From Siphonodentalium dalli (Eukaryota > Mollusca > Scaphopoda > Gadilida > Siphonodentaliidae): 64,000 nt of DNA. Each line of letters opens with the position of its first letter. Within the stretch, counting starts at the first letter, position 1. Positions 55,968 through 64,000 of the stretch are shown here, in pieces. The notes below the pieces were generated by a model, which made no database searches, was not told the DNA's origin, and saw only the letters and a list, made by a program, of their open reading frames with translations. The position numbers and the translations under genes are program-made. The stretch is taken from assembly GCA_032622095.1 (NCBI GenBank), contig CP136066.1:188888716-188952715 (forward strand). Direction: 5' to 3'.

Positions 55968-56416
55968 TTAAAGGTACTCTATCCGATCAGCCGGTCCCCA
56001 TATCATCAATTTACAACAACAACAACATTTCTTCAACAAAATAATGCTGATCACTGTCAAGTTGTCAACTATAGTATAGAATTCCCAAAACGTGTTATTT
56101 TATATCAACATGCTGTTCAACGAAATATGGCCGTATTATCACTTGATTATCACGGAATTTGGTCATATTACCACTTGATTTTAGAGTTATCCATCTTAAT
56201 CCGCAATATTGTCCGGGGCGGTCACCTTGACGATTTTATTCCAGACCACAAATAAGGAGATATCTCGGGAAATGAAAAAATTCAAAAATACATATCTGAT
56301 CACTCTGAGGTTTGATGGCTGGGTTCCTCGACTCGAATCAAATATTTTTACCCCCCCCCCCCCGAAGCCAACGAAATATAAATTTAGTAGCGTTAATTCT
56401 GATTATTAATCTTTAA
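55968..56416. mobile_element. TTAA element with (CAA)n
   Basis: Starts TTAAAGGTACTCTATCCGAT and ends with a degenerate complement (GATTATTAATCTTTAA). (CAA)n sits near 56020, and there is a 13-bp C run near 56351. Confidence 0.75.
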
Positions 56417-56635
56417 CAATGTCTATTGTATTATATTGGCGTTTATAATTTGGAGACGTCTATGTGCTTTGAGTGACGTTGGTTGGAATTTGTTTCGGTA
56501 ACCGTATATAAATTGAATGAGATGTTGTTGAATAATATTTGAAACGTGCATGCAATGAAAGGGGGTTCCATAGAAAGTTTGTTGTTGGAATCTCTGCAGG
56601 GAGGAGATATGGCACCTTTAATAGTTTGGAATCAA

Positions 56636-57145
56636 TCTCATATATATTTTGAAAACCTCTGTCTGTTTGTTTGTCTGTCTGTCTGTATGTTTGTCATTTA
56701 TACAAATCTACGATTCTCGACCGATCGGGACCAAACTTGGTACGTGTGTGTAGTTTGACCAGGCGGTGGACGTTGTCGTATTGGCGCGCCCGCTTCGCGC
56801 CCGCTTCGCGCATGCGCAGACGAGATCTCGGAAACGGGTGGAGCTATCGACTTGAAATTTGGTATGTGAATGTATCTTGCCCCGGATACGAATTTTATCG
56901 GATCGCCGAGCCCGTGCGACGCCAGCTTCGCGCATGCGCAGACGAGATCTCGGAAACGGGTGGAGCTATCGACTTGAAATTTGGTATGTGAATGTATCTT
57001 GCCACGGATACGAATTTTATCGGGTCGCCGAGCCCGTGCGACGCCAGCTTCGCGCATGCGCAGACCAGATCTCGGAAACGGGTAGAGCTATCGACTTGAA
57101 ATTTGGTTTTTGAATAGCCCGGACAACGTCGGGCTCATCGGCTAG
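56636..57145 (+). mobile_element. Helitron-like block 1
   Basis: 510 bp with three 122-bp units. It is preceded by A (ATCAA|TCTC), as expected for an A-T insertion site, and so probably marks the left edge of the array. More diverged from the other block 1 copies (for example GAAAACCTC for GAAGACCTC). Confidence 0.8.
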
Positions 57146-57776
57146 TCTCATATATATTTTGAAGACCTCTGTTTGTATGTTTGTATGTATGTTTGTCTGT
57201 CATTTATACAAATCTACGATTCTCGACCGATCAGGACGAAACTTGGTACGTGTGTGTAGTTTGACCAGGCGGTCGTCGTTGTCGTATTGGCGAGCCCGTG
57301 CGACGACGCCCGTGCAGCGCATGCGCAGACGAGATCTCGGAAACGGGTGGAGCTATCGACTTGAAATTTGGTATGTGAATGTATCTTGCCCCGGATACGA
57401 ATTTTATCGGATCGCCGAGCACGTGCGACGCCAGCTTCGCGCATGCGCAGACGAGATCTCGGAAACGGGTGGAGCTATCGACTTGAAATTTGCTATGTGA
57501 ATGTATCTTGCCCCGGATACGAATTTTATCGGGTCGCCGAGCCCGTTCGACACCAGCTTCGCGCATGCGCAGACGAGATCTCGGAAACGGGTGGAGCTAT
57601 CGACTTGAAATTTGGTATGTGAATGTATCTTGCCCCGGATACGAATTTTATCGGGTCGCCGAGCCCGTGCGACGCCAGCTTCGCGCATGTGCAGACCAGA
57701 TCTAGGAAACGGGTAGAGCTATCGACTTGAAATTTGGTTTTTGAATAGCCCGGACAACGTCGGGCTCATCGGCTAG
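57146..57776 (+). mobile_element. Helitron-like block 2
   Basis: 631 bp with four 122-bp units; ends at the hairpin and CTAG (57773-57776). Identical copies in length at 59411 and 61674. Confidence 0.85.
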
Positions 57777-58268
57777 TCTCATATATATTTTGAAGACCTC
57801 TGTTTGTATGTATGTTTGTCTGTCATTTATACAAATCTACGATTCTCGACCGATCGGGACGAAACTTGGTACGTGTGTGTAGTTTGACCAGGCGGTGGAC
57901 GTTGTCGTATTGGCGAGCCCGTGCGGCGCCCGCTTCGCGCATGCGCACACGAGATCTCGGAAACGGGTGGACCTATCGACTTGAAATTTGCTATGTGAAT
58001 GTATCTTGCCCCGGATACGAATTTTATCGGGTCGCCGAGCCCGTGCGACGCCAGCTTCGCGCAGACGAGATCTCGGAAACGGGTGGAGCTATCGACTTGA
58101 AATTTGGTATGTGAATGTATCTTGCCCCGGATACGAATTTTATCGGGTCGCCGAGCCCGTGCGACGCCAGCTTCGCGCATGCGCAGACCAGATCTCGGAA
58201 ACGGGTAGAGCTATCGACTTGAAATTTGGTTTTTGAATAGCCCGGACAACGTCGGGCTCATCGGCTAG
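57777..58268 (+). mobile_element. Helitron-like block 3
   Basis: 492 bp with three units, the middle one lacking 8 bp (GCGCAGACGAG instead of GCGCATGCGCAGACGAG). Ends at CTAG 58265-58268. Confidence 0.85.
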
Positions 58269-58892
58269 TCTATACTATATATTTTGAGACTTCGTATATA
58301 TATATATATGTACTTCATAGAATCGAAAACGGTTCGCTCGATTGAGTTCAAACTTCCCATCTAAATGTAAAAACCCACGGGAATCGTCGTCGCGGCGTTT
58401 TGGAGAAGCTCAGAGCACGCGTTCTCCACTCTCAAAATCACCGCAAAGGCACGGCGTGGGTTAATCAAGTGATTATTTAATGAGCGTTTGTTTTTGACGC
58501 ATCTCTATAAAGAGCGTCTGTTTCCCATTCAACGTTATTAGCATCTGCAGAGTTATATACGGAAACATTGAGTGCTTGCCTATGCGGGGAGATTTATTGG
58601 AGCTCTTACAACATCATTGTTATAGTATGTATGACACTTAGGTCAGGGCTTATGGGGGGGGGGGGGGTAGTTATAGGCATAATGCTTCTCAGAAATCCCG
58701 GTTACAAACCAACACTCACAATTTCGTATTTACGCAAACGTTATCGCTCGAAATTTATTCCCTGCGAGCACGGATGGCGCGCTTTGTTTTTACAGTATAT
58801 TCGGTATATACCGAAATCATCCCAGATAATCACGAATATAGCATCAGATTTCTCCCCAGATATACCGTTATAAAGCTACTGGATTCTGCCAA
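58269..58892 (+). other. Array spacer 1 (truncated related element plus captured sequence)
   Basis: Starts TCTATACTATATATTTTGAG, a variant 5' end, and continues into TAGAATCGAAAACGGTTCGC. It then holds unrelated sequence and a 14-bp G run, but no hairpin and no CTAG. It looks like a 5' piece of another family member with flanking DNA carried along in amplification. Confidence 0.7.
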
Positions 58893-59410
58893 TCTCAAAT
58901 ATATTTTGAAGACCTCTGTCTGTTTGTCTGTATGTCTGTATGTTTGTCTGTATGTTTGTCATTAATACAAATCTACGATTCTCGACCGATCGGGACGAAT
59001 CTTGGTACGTGTGTGTAGTTTGACCAGGCGGTGGACGTTGTCGTATTGGCATGCCCGTTCGGCGCCCGCTTCGCGCATGCGCAGACGAGATCTCGGAAAC
59101 GGGTGGAGCTATCGACTTGAAATTTGGTATGTGAATGTATCTTGCCCCGGATACGAATTTTATCGGATCGCCGAGCCCGTGCGACGCCAGCTTCGCGCAT
59201 GCGCAGACGAGATCTCGGAAACGGGTGGAGCTATCGACTTGAAATTTGGTATGTGAATGTATCTTGCCACGGATACGAATTTTATCGGGTCGCCGAGCCC
59301 GTGCGACGCCAGCTTCGCGCATGCGCAGACCAGATCTCGGAAACGGGTAGAGCTATCGACTTGAAATTTGGTTTTTGAATAGCCCGGACAACGTCGGGCT
59401 CATCGGCTAG
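58893..59410 (+). mobile_element. Helitron-like block 1, second copy
   Basis: 518 bp, preceded by A (GCCAA|TCTC), three 122-bp units, CTAG at the end. Confidence 0.85.
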
Positions 59411-60041
59411 TCTCATATATATTTTGAAGACCTCTGTTTGTATGTTTGTATGTATGTTTGTCTGTCATTTATACAAATCTACGATTCTCGACCGATCAGG
59501 ACGAAACTTGGTACGTGTGTGTAGTTTGACCAGGCGGTCGTCGTTGTCGTATTGGCGAGCCCGTGCGACGACGCCCGTGCAGCGCATGCGCAGACGAGAT
59601 CTCGGAAACGGGTGGAGCTATCGACTTGAAATTTGGTATGTGAATGTATCTTGCCCCGGATACGAATTTTATCGGATCGCCGAGCACGTGCGACGCCAGC
59701 TTCGCGCATGCGCAGACGAGATCTCGGAAACGGGTGGAGCTATCGACTTGAAATTTGCTATGTGAATGTATCTTGCCCCGGATACGAATTTTATCGGGTC
59801 GCCGAGCCCGTTCGACACCAGCTTCGCGCATGCGCAGACGAGATCTCGGAAACGGGTGGAGCTATCGACTTGAAATTTGGTATGTGAATGTATCTTGCCC
59901 CGGATACGAATTTTATCGGGTCGCCGAGCCCGTGCGACGCCAGCTTCGCGCATGTGCAGACCAGATCTAGGAAACGGGTAGAGCTATCGACTTGAAATTT
60001 GGTTTTTGAATAGCCCGGACAACGTCGGGCTCATCGGCTAG
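59411..60041 (+). mobile_element. Helitron-like block 2, second copy
   Basis: 631 bp, the same length as and apparently identical to 57146-57776. Confidence 0.85.
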
Positions 60042-60533
60042 TCTCATATATATTTTGAAGACCTCTGTTTGTATGTATGTTTGTCTGTCATTTATACAAA
60101 TCTACGATTCTCGACCGATCGGGACGAAACTTGGTACGTGTGTGTAGTTTGACCAGGCGGTGGACGTTGTCGTATTGGCGAGCCCGTGCGGCGCCCGCTT
60201 CGCGCATGCGCACACGAGATCTCGGAAACGGGTGGACCTATCGACTTGAAATTTGCTATGTGAATGTATCTTGCCCCGGATACGAATTTTATCGGGTCGC
60301 CGAGCCCGTGCGACGCCAGCTTCGCGCAGACGAGATCTCGGAAACGGGTGGAGCTATCGACTTGAAATTTGGTATGTGAATGTATCTTGCCCCGGATACG
60401 AATTTTATCGGGTCGCCGAGCCCGTGCGACGCCAGCTTCGCGCATGCGCAGACCAGATCTCGGAAACGGGTAGAGCTATCGACTTGAAATTTGGTTTTTG
60501 AATAGCCCGGACAACGTCGGGCTCATCGGCTAG
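60042..60533 (+). mobile_element. Helitron-like block 3, second copy
   Basis: 492 bp, with the same 8-bp deletion in the middle unit as 57777-58268. Confidence 0.85.
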
Positions 60534-61155
60534 TCTATACTATATATTTTGAGACTTCGTATATATATATATATGTACTTCATAGAATCGAAAACGGTTC
60601 GCTCGATTGAGTTCAAACTTCCCATCTAAATGTAAAAACCCACGGGAATCGTCGTCGCGGCGTTTTGGAGAAGCTCAGAGCACGCGTTCTCCACTCTCAA
60701 AATCACCGCAAAGGCACGGCGTGGGTTAATCAAGTGATTATTTAATGAGCGTTTGTTTTTGACGCATCTCTATAAAGAGCGTCTGTTTCCCATTCAACGT
60801 TATTAGCATCTGCAGAGTTATATACGGAAACATTGAGTGCTTGCCTATGCGGGGAGATTTATTGGAGCTCTTACAACATCATTGTTATAGTATGTATGAC
60901 ACTTAGGTCAGGGCTTATGGGGGGGGGGGGTAGTTATAGGCATAATGCTTCTCAGAAATCCCGGTTACAAACCAACACTCACAATTTCGTATTTACGCAA
61001 ACGTTATCGCTCGAAATTTATTCCCTGCGAGCACGGATGGCGCGCTTTGTTTTTACAGTATATTCGGTATATACCGAAATCATCCCAGATAATCACGAAT
61101 ATAGCATCAGATTTCTCCCCAGATATACCGTTATAAAGCTACTGGATTCTGCCAA
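60534..61155 (+). other. Array spacer 2
   Basis: As spacer 1, but with a 12-bp G run (622 bp in total). Confidence 0.75.
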
Positions 61156-61673
61156 TCTCAAATATATTTTGAAGACCTCTGTCTGTTTGTCTGTATGTCT
61201 GTATGTTTGTCTGTATGTTTGTCATTAATACAAATCTACGATTCTCGACCGATCGGGACGAATCTTGGTACGTGTGTGTAGTTTGACCAGGCGGTGGACG
61301 TTGTCGTATTGGCATGCCCGTGCGGCGCCCGCTTCGCGCATGCGCAGACGAGATCTCGGAAACGGGTGGAGCTATCGACTTGAAATTTGGTATGTGAATG
61401 TATCTTGCCCCGGATACGAATTGTATCGGATCGCCGAGCCCGTGCGACGCCAGCTTCGCGCATGCGCAGACGAGATCTCGGAAACGGGTGGAGCTATCGA
61501 CTTGAAATTTGGTATGTGAATGTATCTTGCCACGGATACGAATTTTATCGGGTCGCCGAGCCCGTGCGACGCCAGCTTCGCGCATGCGCAGACCAGATCT
61601 CGGAAACGGGTAGAGCTATCGACTTGAAATTTGGTTTTTGAATAGCCCGGACAACGTCGGGCTCATCGGCTAG
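61156..61673 (+). mobile_element. Helitron-like block 1, third copy
   Basis: 518 bp; differs from the second copy at single positions (for example AATTGTATCGG for AATTTTATCGG near 61421). Confidence 0.85.
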
Positions 61674-62304
61674 TCTCATATATATTTTGAAGACCTCTGT
61701 TTGTATGTTTGTATGTATGTTTGTCTGTCATTTATACAAATCTACGATTCTCGACCGATCAGGACGAAACTTGGTACGTGTGTGTAGTTTGACCAGGCGG
61801 TCGTCGTTGTCGTATTGGCGAGCCCGTGCGACGACGCCCGTGCAGCGCATGCGCAGACGAGATCTCGGAAACGGGTGGAGCTATCGACTTGAAATTTGGT
61901 ATGTGAATGTATCTTGCCCCGGATACGAATTTTATCGGATCGCCGAGCACGTGCGACGCCAGCTTCGCGCATGCGCAGACGAGATCTCGGAAACGGGTGG
62001 AGCTATCGACTTGAAATTTGCTATGTGAATGTATCTTGCCCCGGATACGAATTTTATCGGGTCGCCGAGCCCGTTCGACACCAGCTTCGCGCATGCGCAG
62101 ACGAGATCTCGGAAACGGGTGGAGCTATCGACTTGAAATTTGGTATGTGAATGTATCTTGCCCCGGATACGAATTTTATCGGGTCGCCGAGCCCGTGCGA
62201 CGCCAGCTTCGCGCATGTGCAGACCAGATCTAGGAAACGGGTAGAGCTATCGACTTGAAATTTGGTTTTTGAATAGCCCGGACAACGTCGGGCTCATCGG
62301 CTAG
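61674..62304 (+). mobile_element. Helitron-like block 2, third copy
   Basis: 631 bp, four units, ends CTAG 62301-62304. Confidence 0.85.
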
Positions 62305-62796
62305 TCTCATATATATTTTGAAGACCTCTGTTTGTATGTATGTTTGTCTGTCATTTATACAAATCTACGATTCTCGACCGATCGGGACGAAACTTGGTAC
62401 GTGTGTGTAGTTTGACCAGGCGGTGGACGTTGTCGTATTGGCGAGCCCGTGCGGCGCCCGCTTCGCGCATGCGCACACGAGATCTCGGAAACGGGTGGAC
62501 CTATCGACTTGAAATTTGCTATGTGAATGTATCTTGCCCCGGATACGAATTTTATCGGGTCGCCGAGCCCGTGCGACGCCAGCTTCGCGCAGACGAGATC
62601 TCGGAAACGGGTGGAGCTATCGACTTGAAATTTGGTATGTGAATGTATCTTGCCCCGGATACGAATTTTATCGGGTCGCCGAGCCCGTGCGACGCCAGCT
62701 TCGCGCATGCGCAGACCAGATCTCGGAAACGGGTAGAGCTATCGACTTGAAATTTGGTTTTTGAATAGCCCGGACAACGTCGGGCTCATCGGCTAG
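62305..62796 (+). mobile_element. Helitron-like block 3, third copy
   Basis: 492 bp, same internal deletion, ends CTAG 62793-62796. Confidence 0.85.
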
Positions 62797-63415
62797 TCTA
62801 TACTATATATTTTGAGACTTCGTATATATATATATATGTACTTCATAGAATCGAAAACGGTTCGCTCGATTGAGTTCAAACTTCCCATCTAAATGTAAAA
62901 ACCCACGGGAATCGTCGTCGCGGCGTTTTGGATAAGCTCAGAGCACGCGTTCTCCACTCTCAAAATCACCGCAAAGGCACGGCGTGGGTTAATCAAGTGA
63001 TTATTTAATGAGCGTTTGTTTTTGACGCATCTCTATAAAGAGCGTCTGTTTCCCATTCAACGTTATTAGCATCTGCAGAGTTATATACGGAAACATTGAG
63101 TGCTTGCCTATGCGGGGAGATTTATTGGAGCTCTTACAACATCATTGTTATAGTATGTATGACACTTAGGTCAGGGCTTATGGGGGGGGGTAGTTATAGG
63201 CATAATGCTTCTCAGAAATCCCGGTTACAAACCAACACTCACAATTTCGTATTTACGCAAACGTTATCGCTCGAAATTTATTCCCTGCGAGCACGGATGG
63301 CGCGCTTTGTTTTTACAGTATATTCGGTATATACCGAAATCATCCCAGATAATCACGAATATAGCATCAGATTTCTCCCCAGATATACCGTTATAAAGCT
63401 ACTGGATTCTGCCAA
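62797..63415 (+). other. Array spacer 3
   Basis: As spacers 1 and 2, with a 9-bp G run (619 bp) and one visible substitution (GGATAAGCTC for GGAGAAGCTC). Confidence 0.75.
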
Positions 63416-63933
63416 TCTCAAATATATTTTGAAGACCTCTGTCTGTTTGTCTGTATGTCTGTATGTTTGTCTGTATGTTTGTCATTAATACAAATCTACG
63501 ATTCTCGACCGATCGGGACGAATCTTGGTACGTGTGTGTAGTTTGACCAGGCGGTGGACGTTGTCGTATTGGCATGCCCGTGCGGCGCCCGCTTCGCGCA
63601 TGCGCAGACGAGATCTCGGAAACGGGTGGAGCTATCGACTTGAAATTTGGTATGTGAATGTATCTTGCCCCGGATACGAATTTTATCGGATCGCCGAGCC
63701 CGTGCGACGCCAGCTTCGCGCATGCGCAGACGAGATCTCGGAAACGGGTGGAGCTATCGACTTGAAATTTGGTATGTGAATGTATCTTGCCACGGATACG
63801 AATTTTATCGGGTCGCCGAGCCCGTGCGACGCCAGCTTCGCGCATGCGCAGACCAGATCTCGGAAACGGGTAGAGCTATCGACTTGAAATTTGGTTTTTG
63901 AATAGCCCGGACAACGTCGGGCTCATCGGCTAG
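63416..63933 (+). mobile_element. Helitron-like block 1, fourth copy
   Basis: 518 bp; ends CTAG 63930-63933 and is followed by the start of another block 2, which the window cuts. Confidence 0.85.
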
Positions 63934-64000
63934 TCTCATATATATTTTGAAGACCTCTGTTTGTATGTTTGTATGTATGTTTGTCTGTCATTTATACAAA
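63934..64000 (+). mobile_element. Helitron-like block 2, fourth copy (cut by window end)
   Basis: First 67 bp only; the array continues beyond the window. Confidence 0.8.

Larger units (their letters stand above)
56636..64000 (+). mobile_element. Tandem array of Helitron-like elements forming a 2.26-kb higher-order repeat
   Basis: Elements are joined head to tail as CTAG|TCTCATATAT. Each starts TCTCATATATATTTTGAAGA, passes through a TTTGTATG/TCTG run and TACGATTCTCGACCGATC, then two to four 122-bp units. Each ends with the hairpin AGCCCGGACAACGTCGGGCT, six bases (CATCGG) and CTAG. A 5' TC, a 3' hairpin just before CTAG, and insertion between A and T are Helitron hallmarks. The order block 1, block 2, block 3, spacer repeats at periods of 2265, 2263 and 2260 bp and runs off the window. 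No Rep/helicase is present. Confidence 0.85.

Noticed and set aside
56546-63901. Dozens of overlapping 70-148 residue frames on both strands (for example repeated CILPRIRILSDRRARATPAS-like peptides)
   Set aside because: They arise because the 122-bp unit lacks stops in several frames and cycles through all phases. The repeats have Helitron-like ends and no codon-level conservation.
56636-64000. Regularly spaced repeats resembling a CRISPR array
   Set aside because: Units are contiguous 122-bp tandem copies with no unique spacers, in eukaryotic DNA.
1-64000. tRNA or rRNA genes
   Set aside because: I looked for B-box-like GGTTCGAATCC sequences and rRNA-like blocks by eye and saw none with a plausible cloverleaf. 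A covariance-model scan would be needed to exclude them.

Overview
The window is AT-rich eukaryotic DNA, almost certainly from a metazoan invertebrate. No bacterial-style gene runs, rRNA or tRNA genes were seen. It is dominated by inverted-repeat DNA transposons, a 5'-truncated LINE, a Ty3-like Gag remnant and rolling-circle (Helitron-type) arrays, with small spliced genes between them. The mix (microsatellite-bearing TTAA elements, Helitron blocks beginning with TCTG/TTTG runs, an L1/Tx1-like LINE) suggests a lophotrochozoan, possibly a mollusc. That placement is inference only.

Genes. Three small spliced genes can be argued from paired splice signals; all are on the minus strand. Gene 1 (12.3-18.7 kb) has a TATA box, a signal-peptide exon ending at a GTAAGT donor, a 33-bp micro-exon and a short terminal exon. 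Its roughly 6-kb first intron holds a LINE flanked by a perfect 16-bp target duplication. Genes 2A (39.7-41.7 kb) and 2B (50.2-53.4 kb) are tandem paralogues with a non-coding first exon, an exon encoding a hydrophobic N-terminus, an exon encoding an E/R-rich helix and a short terminal exon. Splice sites, phases, start and stop are preserved in both copies, and the only exon length change is 3 bp. A fourth candidate is an uninterrupted proline-rich acidic ORF at 35.0 kb.

Layout. 0-8 kb: unique DNA with a TA-flanked element, a TTAA element and short palindromes. 8.3-11.5 kb: a giant imperfect inverted repeat. 11.7-18.7 kb: foldback element, gene 1 and the LINE. 18.9-32.6 kb: unique DNA with inverted-repeat elements, including a 24-unit array of a 12-bp palindrome inside a hairpin. 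32.6-35.4 kb: TATACTTCC-family repeat, Gag remnant and the proline-rich ORF. 36.3-45.7 kb and 48.8-53.7 kb: the two copies of the gene 2 segment. 53.7-55.8 kb: a second TATACTTCC element. 56.6 kb to the window end: tandem Helitron-like blocks organised in a higher-order repeat of about 2.26 kb.

The two gene 2 segments serve as a natural control. Because each carries insertions the other lacks, they give pre-insertion sites and exact target duplications for a TTA-flanked element and for two members of a family with GAGGGT termini and 6-bp duplications. All the large insertions fall in introns, promoter or 3' sequence; none hits a predicted coding exon.
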